Position numbers and translations under genes: made by a program. From Flavobacteriales bacterium (GTDB taxonomy: Bacteria; Bacteroidota; Bacteroidia; Flavobacteriales_E; Vicingaceae): 61,328 nucleotides of DNA. Location of the stretch: the NCBI GenBank assembly GCA_020853105.1, contig JADYZM010000086.1, positions 1-61,328 of the forward strand. Direction: 5' to 3'. Numbering within the stretch: position 1 is the stretch's first letter; each line of letters opens with the position of its first letter. Of the stretch, positions 8,188 through 16,313 are shown piece by piece. The notes under the pieces are model-generated. The model had not been told where the DNA came from. It saw only the letters and a list, made by a program, of their open reading frames with translations, and searched no databases.

Positions 8188-8772
8188 ATGAAAAACCTAG
8201 ATAAAAAGTTTTGGAACGATAGGTATATCAACAATGAAACTGGTTGGGATTTGGGTAATATTTCAACACCCATAAAAGAGTATATCGACCAACTTACTGA
8301 TAAAACAATTAAAATTTTAATTCCCGGTTGTGGAAATGCACACGAAGCTGAATATGCTTTCAAAAAAGGATTTTCTAATCTTTTCTTACTTGATTTATCT
8401 CCTTTGGCTTTACAAAATTTTAAAGCTAGAGTTCCTGACTTTCCAGACGACAATTTAATATGTAACGATTTTTTTAATCACAACAATTCATACGATTTAA
8501 TAATTGAACAAACTTTTTTTTGTGCAATTGACCCAAAACTGAGAAATCAATATGCAAAACATACTGCCAAGCTTTTGAACAAAAATGGAAAATTAGTTGG
8601 ACTGCTGTTCGATGATAAATTGAATGACGACAAACCTCCGTTCGGAGGGTCAAAATCAGAATATATTAAAATCTTTGAACCCTATTTTAAACTCAATAAA
8701 CTTGAAAAAGCCTACAATTCAATCCCTCCTCGAAAAGACAGAGAATTGTTTATTAACATATCTAAAAAATAG
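8188..8772 (+). CDS. TPMT-family SAM-dependent methyltransferase
   Basis: A 194-residue class I methyltransferase. The N-terminal FWNDRYINNETGWDLG is the hallmark of the thiopurine/thiol/halide methyltransferase (TPMT) family. The SAM-binding glycine loop is ILIPGCGNAHEA (43-54), followed by the acidic end of strand 2 in LLDLSPLAL. The later segments DLIIEQTFFCAI and GKLVGLLFDD match the family core. Members methylate sulfur, selenium, tellurium or halide ions. The exact acceptor is not visible. Its TAG stop overlaps by one base the GTG of the NlpC/P60 gene, so the two are probably translationally coupled. Confidence 0.85.
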   Translation: MKNLDKKFWNDRYINNETGWDLGNISTPIKEYIDQLTDKTIKILIPGCGNAHEAEYAFKKGFSNLFLLDLSPLALQNFKARVPDFPDDNLICNDFFNHNNSYDLIIEQTFFCAIDPKLRNQYAKHTAKLLNKNGKLVGLLFDDKLNDDKPPFGGSKSEYIKIFEPYFKLNKLEKAYNSIPPRKDRELFINISKK

Positions 8773-9275
8773 TGAAAATTCAAATTACCATATTCCTCTT
8801 CTTCTTAATGTTGAATATACCTAGATCAAAGAGCCAAAGTATCTATATTGAGCCGTTAATCGAAGATTTTTTTTGTAAGAACGGTATTCCTATTGATTCT
8901 TGTAGTTATGATTTACTTTATAAAGAAGCATATCAATGGATTGACACTCCATATAAATACGCCGGAAATTCTACTTCCGGAATTGATTGCTCCGGACTTA
9001 CAAAAAAATTGTATGAAAAAATTTACAATTTAAAATTAGAAGGCGGTAGCAGAACTATTTATGACCAAATTGTACCGGTAAAAAATAAATCTGAATTGAT
9101 TGAAGGCGACTTGGTATTTTTTAAGATTAGAAACAACCAAATTTCACATGTGGGAGTATATTTAAAAGATGGAAAGTTTATACATGCCACCACTCAAAGT
9201 GGTGTTATAATCAGCCATTTAAGTGAACCCTATTATGAAAAATATTACTACTCGGGTGGTAGATTTCCGGATTAA
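8772..9275 (+). CDS. NlpC/P60 family cell-wall peptidase
   Basis: A 167-residue exported protein that starts with GTG inside the stop codon of the gene before it. It has a signal peptide (about 1-22, ending RSKSQS). The NlpC/P60 domain covers about 45-165, with nucleophile C73 in GIDCSGL, H126 in SHVGVY and H138 in FIHAT as the other active-site residues. These enzymes cut peptide stems of peptidoglycan, usually after D-Glu, in wall remodelling or recycling. There is no SH3 or LysM targeting domain, so this is a minimal form. The next gene begins three bases after its stop. Confidence 0.9.
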   Translation: MKIQITIFLFFLMLNIPRSKSQSIYIEPLIEDFFCKNGIPIDSCSYDLLYKEAYQWIDTPYKYAGNSTSGIDCSGLTKKLYEKIYNLKLEGGSRTIYDQIVPVKNKSELIEGDLVFFKIRNNQISHVGVYLKDGKFIHATTQSGVIISHLSEPYYEKYYYSGGRFPD

Positions 9276-9278
9276 AGT

Positions 9279-10343
9279 ATGTTAAAAGATTTAACTGTTA
9301 TAGAATTAGCAAGTGTTTTAGCCGGTCCTGATGTCGGAATGTTTTTTGCCGAGCTAGGTGCTCGTGTTATTAAAGTCGAAAACAAACTGTCCGGCGGAGA
9401 TATTACACGTACTTGGAAACATCAATCAGAAAGTAAAAATTGCCAAGTATCAGCCTATTTTTCATCTGTTAACTGGAACAAAGAGTATATTTTTGCTAAC
9501 CTTTCAAACGAAAGTGAACAAAAAAAAATTCAAAAACTCATTCAAAAAGCAGATATTGTAATAACTAACTTCAAGAAGGGAGACGATAAAAAATTCCGAA
9601 TGGAATATAAATCCCTAAAAAAATTAAACTCAAAAATTATTTATGGTTCAATAACAGGATTTGGCTCCAAATCAGAGAGAACAGCATTTGATGTTGTTTT
9701 GCAAGCAGAAACCGGGTATATGTCAATGAATGGAACAAAAGAAAGTGGACCTGTTAAAATGCCGGTTGCTTTGATAGATGTTTTGGCAGCACATCAGCTA
9801 AAACAAGGTATTTTGCTTGCTCTTTTAAAAAGAGAACAAACAAAAAAAGGATGTTTTGTTGAAGTATCATTATTTGATGCAGCTGTATCTGCCTTAAAAA
9901 ACCAAGCAGGAAATTGGTTGATGAACAAGGTTATACCAGAAACTGTTGGTTCACTTCACCCTAACATTGCACCTTATGGAGAAACTTTCCAAACAAAAGA
10001 TAAAAAAATGATTGTTTTAGCAATTGGTAGCGACAAGCAATTTGAAAGTATGTTGGAAATTTTGGGAATTAATACGTTGAAATCATCAAAACAATTTGCA
10101 ACCAATCAATTGCGGGTTATAAATAGAAATGAACTTCAACAGCTATTGATTCCATACTTTAAAAAATTTACTCGAAAGGAAATAATGAACAAATTTTTAG
10201 CAAATAAAATTCCAGCAGGTGCCATTAAAAATTTAAAAGAAGTTTTTGAGGAAAAAGAAGCTAAAGCTCTAATATTAGAAGAAAAAATTGAAGGAATTAA
10301 AACAAAACGAGTGAAAACAGCCGTTTTTAAAATTTCAGAATAG
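9279..10343 (+). CDS. Class III CoA-transferase (CaiB/BaiF family)
   Basis: A 354-residue protein. The N-terminus KDLTVIELASVLAGPDVGMFFAELGARVIKVE is the signature of family III CoA-transferases. D167 in PVALIDVLAA is at the position of the aspartate that forms the acyl-anhydride in formyl-CoA transferase. Next comes the family segment GILLALLKREQTKKGCFVEVSLFDAA. Relatives move CoA between organic acids (carnitine, oxalate, bile acids, alpha-methylacyl-CoA racemase). At 354 residues it is slightly short for the family. It is third in a tight trio with a methyltransferase and a wall peptidase, which gives no clue to the acid used. It abuts the next convergent gene without a terminator. Confidence 0.88.
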   Translation: MLKDLTVIELASVLAGPDVGMFFAELGARVIKVENKLSGGDITRTWKHQSESKNCQVSAYFSSVNWNKEYIFANLSNESEQKKIQKLIQKADIVITNFKKGDDKKFRMEYKSLKKLNSKIIYGSITGFGSKSERTAFDVVLQAETGYMSMNGTKESGPVKMPVALIDVLAAHQLKQGILLALLKREQTKKGCFVEVSLFDAAVSALKNQAGNWLMNKVIPETVGSLHPNIAPYGETFQTKDKKMIVLAIGSDKQFESMLEILGINTLKSSKQFATNQLRVINRNELQQLLIPYFKKFTRKEIMNKFLANKIPAGAIKNLKEVFEEKEAKALILEEKIEGIKTKRVKTAVFKISE

Positions 10344-10874
10344 CTATTTTAATAATTTATCTACCTCAGTAAGAATCTTTTTAGCTTGATTCTTATCTAA
10401 ATCTATCCCAAAGGGAACCACTACCCCATCATAAGAAAACGCTAAAGCGTATTTATTAATATTCCAATACGACGAAATCATAGCCTTAATAAATCCATTT
10501 GCTTCAGACTCGAAATATTGTAATTCTTTTATTTTTTCTCTATCAAAATATTGAGTAACACCTCTCTTTCCGATTTCCTTAATTAATATCAACTGTTTTG
10601 AATTCATCAAAATTCTCTCAACCCCACTGTTTCTCCATCGGAAAGCATAAATTACCTTAAATTCAAAATAAAACCAGAAAGCCAAATACAAGGCAAAAAA
10701 CAGCTTGCTTGACTTGTCATAATCATAAAAAAATTGACTAAGAATAGCAATACCACAGAGTGAAAATAATACAATCCAAGCCAATAATCCCTTTTGTTTA
10801 TTTGTGTCTTTAAAAGCTTTTATTGTAATTTCTATTCCATCGTTATTTTTTGTAAATAAAATCCTATCCTTCAT
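10344..10874 (-). CDS. Membrane protein of unknown function (two TM helices, PH-like)
   Basis: A 176-residue protein with two closely spaced transmembrane helices (about 30-48 and 57-76). A C-terminal soluble domain follows, with strand patterns (GVERILMNSKQLILIKEI, then YFDREKIKEL, then YALAFSYDGVVVPFGI) and a final helix. The layout resembles short bacterial PH-domain membrane proteins, but I claim only the topology. It converges head-on with the CoA-transferase gene; the two stop codons touch at 10343/10344. No operon partner. Confidence 0.7.
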   Translation of the reverse strand: MKDRILFTKNNDGIEITIKAFKDTNKQKGLLAWIVLFSLCGIAILSQFFYDYDKSSKLFFALYLAFWFYFEFKVIYAFRWRNSGVERILMNSKQLILIKEIGKRGVTQYFDREKIKELQYFESEANGFIKAMISSYWNINKYALAFSYDGVVVPFGIDLDKNQAKKILTEVDKLLK

Positions 10875-10927
10875 GTTATAAATCTAAATTCAATTGTAAA
10901 ATTAGGCAGATATATCAAAATGGGCAT

Positions 10928-10935
10928 TATCTTTG
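10928..10935 (+). promoter_or_regulatory. -7 promoter element (TATCTTTG)
   Basis: Exact TAnnTTTG match 52 bases upstream of the ATG at 10988. No TTG at the usual 17-23 base spacing is seen, so this is half a promoter match only. Confidence 0.3.
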
Positions 10936-10987
10936 TTTGTTTATAAGACACAAAATATTTACTTTTAATCAAAATTTACAACAGAAT

Positions 10988-11800
10988 ATGAAAAAATACT
11001 TAATCATAAGCATTGTTCTAATAACGTTTTCAATTCGATTGAATGCCCAAAAAGATAAAAAAATAGATGAGTTAATGTTTTTATACGTAGATGAAAAATA
11101 CGATAAAGTAGTTGATAAAGCATTGGCACTCACAGACCAAGATGCATATAAAAAAAATCCATTACCCCTCATTTATGCCTCTATGGGTTATTATCAAATA
11201 TCAAGACTTCCTGCAAAGTATGATATTGCAAAAGGTGGTAAATATGAAAATCCTTTAAAAAATGCTCAAAAATACCTTGCTTCTTTTGTAAAAAAAGATG
11301 CTAAAGCAAATGAGCATTACAATAGTTATTTGGAATATTATGACTTATTATCAGACACATCTAATAAGCTTGGTCAACACTATTTTTTAATGGAACAATA
11401 CAGCAAGAGTGCCGGAGCATATAAAGCTGCAGTTAAAGCCTTGCCAAATGACCCAATTTTGCTACTTTGGCAATCTATCGGTGAAGTAAAATCTAAAAAT
11501 TTTGCAGAAGGCGATAAAAATATGATAACTGCACTTAACAAAATTGATGAGAACTTCAAACCTTCACCGGTTACTGCCGGAGTGCTTGCTCATGGAATGC
11601 TTATCGTAAGTGAATATTTAACTCAAAAAGGCGACTCTCAAAATGCTGCTAAAGCAAAAAAACTGGTTGAAGTGTTTAAAAAGTTTGATCCGGATGAGTT
11701 GGATAAGAAAAAAATGGAAGAGCGAAAAGAAAAAGCGAAAGAAGATGATAAAATTATTAGAAAGTTCTACAGCGAAGAAGAATCTAAAACTGAATACTAA
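10988..11800 (+). CDS. Secreted TPR-like protein
   Basis: A 270-residue protein, started at the ATG at 10988 because a clean signal peptide begins there (MKKYLIISIVLITFSIRLNAQ); the 17 codons upstream in frame look like leader. The mature part is helical with tetratricopeptide-like pairs, for example YFLMEQYSKSAGAYKAAVKALPNDPILLLW near residues 130-160. It ends in a very charged helix (ELDKKKMEERKEKAKEDDK). It probably acts as a periplasmic scaffold. Its last four bases overlap the end of the convergent coaE gene. Specific role unknown. Confidence 0.75.
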   Translation: MKKYLIISIVLITFSIRLNAQKDKKIDELMFLYVDEKYDKVVDKALALTDQDAYKKNPLPLIYASMGYYQISRLPAKYDIAKGGKYENPLKNAQKYLASFVKKDAKANEHYNSYLEYYDLLSDTSNKLGQHYFLMEQYSKSAGAYKAAVKALPNDPILLLWQSIGEVKSKNFAEGDKNMITALNKIDENFKPSPVTAGVLAHGMLIVSEYLTQKGDSQNAAKAKKLVEVFKKFDPDELDKKKMEERKEKAKEDDKIIRKFYSEEESKTEY

Positions 11801-12417
11801 GATATTGAAAGCTTGTTAAAAATGTTTAAGACTTGGGGAATAACCAAGTCTTTTTCATTATTTGAAATAATAAAATCTGCGTATTTTAAACGTTCCTCAT
11901 CACTCAATTGACTTTTTATCCTTTTCTCGACCTCTTGTTTGCTTAATGAATCTCTTGATATAATTCTTTTTATCCTTAATTCTTCAGGTGCAGTAACAAC
12001 TGCAATTTTATCAACCCCTTTATATGCACCACTTTCTATCAAAATTGCAGCTTCTTTTATTAGAAGCTTTTCATTTTTATTCCATTCAACCCATTTTTCA
12101 AAATGCAACTTTACTCGAGGATGAACAATTGAATTTAATTTTTCTAAGGCAGATTTGTCAGAAAATACTAATTCTGACATTTTTTTTGTGTTAAATCCTG
12201 TTGAATTATAAAAATCTTTACCAAAAGTTTTTTTTATATCTGAAACAGTTTCAGTATCGAAATTAAGAATGTTTTTTGCTTCTATATCTGAATTGTAACA
12301 TTTTGACCCTAATGCATAAAAAATCTTTGAAACAGTAGATTTTCCGCACCCAATGCCTCCTGTTAAACCTAATATTAAAGGTGTACTATCTATCCTTTTT
12401 TCTGAGAACATATTCAA
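11797..12417 (-). CDS. coaE: Dephospho-CoA kinase
   Basis: A 206-residue P-loop kinase for the last step of coenzyme A synthesis, phosphorylating the ribose 3'-hydroxyl of dephospho-CoA. The P-loop GLTGGIGCGKST is at 17-28. The YNSDIEAKNIL segment, the HPRV segment and the lid ISRDSLSKQEVEKRIKSQL are typical of CoaE. Its start overlaps the end of ybbR by 32 bases, and an alternative ATG two codons on is also possible. It is last in the string DUF1573-yajC-ybbR-coaE, a common Bacteroidota order. Its stop overlaps a convergent gene by four bases. Confidence 0.95.
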   Translation of the reverse strand: MNMFSEKRIDSTPLILGLTGGIGCGKSTVSKIFYALGSKCYNSDIEAKNILNFDTETVSDIKKTFGKDFYNSTGFNTKKMSELVFSDKSALEKLNSIVHPRVKLHFEKWVEWNKNEKLLIKEAAILIESGAYKGVDKIAVVTAPEELRIKRIISRDSLSKQEVEKRIKSQLSDEERLKYADFIISNNEKDLVIPQVLNIFNKLSIS

Positions 12418-13381
12418 CTTTTGCAGGGTTTATAGATATAGAAGTAACAAACGGTGGATACTTTTCAATATTAACTTTTAATTTTTTGTATTGAATATTA
12501 AGTTCGGAGCAATCTACTAAAACTAAGAAATCCTCTTTTTTAAGCATTGATAATTTACCGATTGAAATCATAAATTTTATCTCAACTTGATTGGGAAAAA
12601 CTGAAATTTCTATGTCATTAGGGATATTTGTTATCATAACAGGAACTTTTAAAGTGTATTCTGTATATTTATCAATCTTTGCTCTTATCTTGATGCTAGG
12701 ATCTTCAGTCATCAACTTTTTTGACTTCATAAAAATAGGGTCGATCTTAACTTCAATTTCCTTTGCTGGTTGATTATTTTGTATGCGAACCAGTTCGGTT
12801 GGGATTTCTTGAATAGTATCTACTATGCTTTTAGGACCAGAAATTTTTATTTTTTGAGGCTCTATCTGAATCAACTCAGACAATTGAAATTGCTTATTGT
12901 CCGAAAACTCAAATACAGGTTCAATTTTCACTAGTTTTTCAGTAATATTATCTGTAATTATTTCAATATTTGACGGAGTAAGAGACAATAAATGAATTCT
13001 ACTACCAAGCTGAGCTTCAATTGATTGTTTAAAATTACTATAGTTCACAGTTGAACTACTCTCTGATTTGTTCATTTGAATTTTTGATAAATCAATTTTT
13101 ACTTCTGGAGTAACTAAACCCAGAGAATAAAATAATAAAGAGTATCCCGACCCTGATATATGAGCATTTATATCATTTGGTAATTCACTTAAAATAATTT
13201 TATTTTTAGGTTGATTTTGGTAAGTTACTTCAATATTCATGTTTGTTTCATAAGTGTTTCCAAGAATAGTAACAATCCAATATAATGTAGAAATTAACAC
13301 ACATACCAAAAACACGTAAAGCTTCTTGTTTACAGAAGCTTTACTGAATTTGTCCTTGAGATTTGAAAATAATCTATTCAA
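12386..13381 (-). CDS. YbbR-like (CdaR-type) membrane-anchored protein
   Basis: A 331-residue protein with one N-terminal transmembrane helix (about 20-42, KLYVFLVCVLISTLYWIVTIL) and a long extracytoplasmic part made of repeated YbbR-type beta units. The repeats include an ELIQIEPQKIKISGPKSIVDTI segment typical of YbbR. In Firmicutes YbbR/CdaR regulates the diadenylate cyclase CdaA. Here no cyclase gene is adjacent; the neighbours are yajC (6 bases upstream) and coaE (overlapping). The location at the membrane is certain, the regulatory role is inferred from relatives only. Confidence 0.87.
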   Translation of the reverse strand: MNRLFSNLKDKFSKASVNKKLYVFLVCVLISTLYWIVTILGNTYETNMNIEVTYQNQPKNKIILSELPNDINAHISGSGYSLLFYSLGLVTPEVKIDLSKIQMNKSESSSTVNYSNFKQSIEAQLGSRIHLLSLTPSNIEIITDNITEKLVKIEPVFEFSDNKQFQLSELIQIEPQKIKISGPKSIVDTIQEIPTELVRIQNNQPAKEIEVKIDPIFMKSKKLMTEDPSIKIRAKIDKYTEYTLKVPVMITNIPNDIEISVFPNQVEIKFMISIGKLSMLKKEDFLVLVDCSELNIQYKKLKVNIEKYPPFVTSISINPAKVEYVLRKKDR

Positions 13382-13387
13382 CGTTTT

Positions 13388-13717
13388 TTACTTTTTCTCC
13401 ATTTCTTCGCTTGAGAATTCCTTTGCTATAGCTGATTTTTCAATTTTTAATCGAGTACCTCCTTCTACTTCAATAACAACCGTATCATCATTCACATTTT
13501 CAATTTTCCCATGAATACCGCCAATTGTTACAATCTTGTCTCCTTTTTTTAATCCTTCTCTGAATTTTTTCTGTTCTTTTTGTTTTTTAACTTGAGGTCT
13601 AATCATAAAAAAATAGAAAACCACGAAGATTAATCCAAACATTATTAGTGTTTGAAGTGCTCCACCACTTTGTCCGCCTTCAGGAGGTGACATCAATAAA
13701 ATTGCTAATTTGTTCAT
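13388..13717 (-). CDS. yajC: Preprotein translocase subunit YajC
   Basis: A 109-residue protein with one transmembrane helix (about 23-41, LIMFGLIFVVFYFFMIRP) followed at once by the family motif RPQVKKQKEQKKF and a small beta domain (GDKIVTIGGIHGKI). YajC associates with SecDF at the Sec translocon; a fused secDF lies about 40 kb away in this window. It is preceded by the DUF1573 lipoprotein gene (23 bases) and followed by ybbR (6 bases). Confidence 0.95.
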   Translation of the reverse strand: MNKLAILLMSPPEGGQSGGALQTLIMFGLIFVVFYFFMIRPQVKKQKEQKKFREGLKKGDKIVTIGGIHGKIENVNDDTVVIEVEGGTRLKIEKSAIAKEFSSEEMEKK

Positions 13718-13740
13718 TTTTTATATTTTTTAATTTTGAA

Positions 13741-14208
13741 TTACTTTTTTGTTGTGTTTTCAGGCACTAAGATATTTCCTTTAAGTGCAATCACCTTGGT
13801 ATTGGGTATTGTGTTAGCCACCAAAGTTATGGTTTTATTTTGCAAGCCTTGTTTTCCGCTAGAGTTAAATGTTACTTTTATTATCCCTTCACTACCTGGT
13901 TTTATGGGTTCCATTGGCCATTCAGGAACTGTACACCCACAACTTCCTTGGGCTGATGATATGATTAAGTCTGTTTTACCGGCATTTTTAAATTTAAAAG
14001 CTGTAGAGACCACTTCTCCTTGAGTAATTGTACCAAAGTCGATAACCTCTTCCACAAAATCAAAAAAAGGCATTTTGTCTTTGTCAGTGCTATCTACTGA
14101 TGCAGAATTTGGGTTAGATATAATTTCAGTGCTATATTCAGTATTATCACCACCTTTGCAAGCAAATAAACTTGAAAGAATAGATGCTGCGATTAAAATT
14201 TTTTTCAT
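13741..14208 (-). CDS. DUF1573 lipoprotein
   Basis: A 155-residue protein with a lipoprotein signal (ASILSSLFACKGG, lipid-modified Cys near 17). One immunoglobulin-like DUF1573 domain follows, with the diagnostic DFGTITQGEVVSTAFKFKN and SSAQGSCGCTVPEWP segments; the CGC pair is typical. The family is abundant in Bacteroidota, and its exact role is not settled. It heads the operon with yajC, ybbR and coaE. In many relatives nusB precedes it; here the preceding gene is an unrelated peptidase 176 bases away. Confidence 0.88.
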   Translation of the reverse strand: MKKILIAASILSSLFACKGGDNTEYSTEIISNPNSASVDSTDKDKMPFFDFVEEVIDFGTITQGEVVSTAFKFKNAGKTDLIISSAQGSCGCTVPEWPMEPIKPGSEGIIKVTFNSSGKQGLQNKTITLVANTIPNTKVIALKGNILVPENTTKK

Positions 14209-14384
14209 AGTTTACCTTTGTTTTTTCAGTGTTACAAATATCCTATTTAACTTTAAAAAAAACGACTAGTATTTTTTTTCTTTTTAATGAGTGATGAATA
14301 TTTTTCGTCTCTTGTCAATTCATTTTATAGATATTGAGAGAAAATTGGTGGAACTAATGAATAATAAAACTTTTCAAATTCTAT

Positions 14385-16313
14385 TTAATTTTTGCTTATA
14401 AATTTTCTAAAATATCCATTATTTGATTCAATTCCTACGATATAAACCCCTGATTTATATCTTGTTAAATCAATAATATGTTTTGATTCTATAGTTTCTA
14501 TTTTTTTACCCAACACATCAAAAACAACAATATTTTTGATATTTAAACTTGTTTTAATATAAAGTTTATCGGATGTAGGGTTTGGGTAAATAACCAAATT
14601 ATCTTCAATCAGTATATCTTCAACTCCAACACTAAAACTATTGTTTTTAGATACTATCCATAGTTCGGGATCAAATGAAATAGAATCAACCGTAAAAGGG
14701 ATAGTTGCTGTAAAATATTCACCTGTGAAAGTATGATTAAAAATCAAGGTTGTATCAAATCCCTGTCCAGAAAGATAAATTGGTATTGGCATTTCAAAAA
14801 AAGAAACAGAATTGTGTGATTGAGATTGGTTAACCCAAAAATTCAGTGTATTTCCTAATTGGTTCCATGTTATTTGATACGATGGGTATCCTTGTCCATA
14901 GAACCAGTCGTTAAAAAATTCTGTTAAATCTACTGAGCTTAGTTGCTCCAAATGTTGTTTAAACAGTTGTGTTGTAGAAAATCCGTAGGAAATATTTGTA
15001 TCGGTTAAGTAATTTCGAACAGCCGGATAAAAAATCGTATCACCTAATTTCCATTCCAGCATTCGCAGCAGCATTGCTCCTTTATTGTAGGTTAATCTGG
15101 AACTGAATATACGTGAAACATTTGTTGAATCAGGGTTATATACTGATCCGTCAGGTGCTGAAGTAACAGATGCAACCGTATTTTCTCTCCAAGAAAGCCA
15201 CCAGGGTGTTGCAACATGCTTATAAAACAAACCAGTACAAAAAGTTGCAAACCCTTCATTTAACCATATATCAGACCACCCTGAGCATGTTACTTTATCG
15301 CCAAACCACTGATGAGCCAACTCATGAGACATTAAATGTTCCGAAAAAAAAACCATTGAACTCATCGTTTGATGCTCCATTCCTCCACCCCAACCAAATT
15401 GAGCATGACCGTATTTTTCATTCTGAAATGGATATGGCGTAAATAGTGAATCGTATAATTTTATTATCGGTTGAATTAAACTGATTGATGGATAAACAGC
15501 GGCTGAATCTTCCGGGTAAACATAGTTTAAAATTGGTAAAGACCCTGTTGTTAAATTGGCGTTTATTGTGAATTCAGCATAATTGGTAACAGCTAATGAA
15601 ATAAGATAGGTTGCTATCGGATATCTGTGTTTCCAATGATAGGTTTTATAAGTTCCATCGTCGTTAATTTGAGTTAAAATGCCTTGTGATGCAACTTTAT
15701 TGATTTTTGGTGTTTTAACAATCACATCAATCGAATCTATTTTATCATTCAAAGTTTGTTTGCATGGCCACCATTCTAAAGCTCCGAATGGTTCGGATAA
15801 TGTCCAAATAATGTTTTGGTTATTGTGTGTGGACTTAACAAAAGAACCAAATCCGCTTCCTGTTGGTATTCCTTGATAAAAAACAGTTATTGAGTCGATT
15901 TCGTAAATGGGAATTGTTGTCGGCAAATTAATCTCTAACACATTGTTAGATAAATGACTAAAAGGTTGTGTTAACCCATTATACAGTACAGAATCTACAT
16001 TGAGAGATGTGTGTAAATCAAAATAAATTTTATTGAAATTGGATACTAAAACTTGAAAATAGGACGTTACTTTTCCTTGTATATAGTTTGTGTCTGGGTT
16101 TATCTCCCATTCCAATCGGTGGTATTTTAAATCGTAATTCTCAGTTTCAACTGTGTATTTAAAATTATTATTGTTATACTTTTGGTAAATTTTCGATTCA
16201 GATTTTGAAATTTTTTCTGAGTCTGAAAACGGGTTTTGACCAAATGTGGATAAATAAAAAATTCCAGTCAAGCAAAAAAGAATAACTCGAATATTATATA
16301 TTTTTGGAGTCAT
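14385..16313 (-). CDS. Secreted M1 family aminopeptidase with T9SS sorting domain
   Basis: A 642-residue zinc aminopeptidase. Signal peptide about 1-25. The N-terminal beta domain (50-240) is followed by the gluzincin domain, with the exopeptidase loop GGMEH (310-314), the zinc motif HELAH (330-334) and the third ligand E353 in LNEGF. The usual GxMEN loop ends in His here. The last 80 residues form a T9SS type A domain (NLVIYPNPTSDKLYIKT, ending in a basic segment), so the enzyme is sent to the surface or medium. The long C-terminal helical domain of PepN is missing. Its ATG overlaps the stop of the acyl-CoA ligase gene by one base (TAATG), which indicates coupling. Confidence 0.92.
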   Translation of the reverse strand: MTPKIYNIRVILFCLTGIFYLSTFGQNPFSDSEKISKSESKIYQKYNNNNFKYTVETENYDLKYHRLEWEINPDTNYIQGKVTSYFQVLVSNFNKIYFDLHTSLNVDSVLYNGLTQPFSHLSNNVLEINLPTTIPIYEIDSITVFYQGIPTGSGFGSFVKSTHNNQNIIWTLSEPFGALEWWPCKQTLNDKIDSIDVIVKTPKINKVASQGILTQINDDGTYKTYHWKHRYPIATYLISLAVTNYAEFTINANLTTGSLPILNYVYPEDSAAVYPSISLIQPIIKLYDSLFTPYPFQNEKYGHAQFGWGGGMEHQTMSSMVFFSEHLMSHELAHQWFGDKVTCSGWSDIWLNEGFATFCTGLFYKHVATPWWLSWRENTVASVTSAPDGSVYNPDSTNVSRIFSSRLTYNKGAMLLRMLEWKLGDTIFYPAVRNYLTDTNISYGFSTTQLFKQHLEQLSSVDLTEFFNDWFYGQGYPSYQITWNQLGNTLNFWVNQSQSHNSVSFFEMPIPIYLSGQGFDTTLIFNHTFTGEYFTATIPFTVDSISFDPELWIVSKNNSFSVGVEDILIEDNLVIYPNPTSDKLYIKTSLNIKNIVVFDVLGKKIETIESKHIIDLTRYKSGVYIVGIESNNGYFRKFISKN

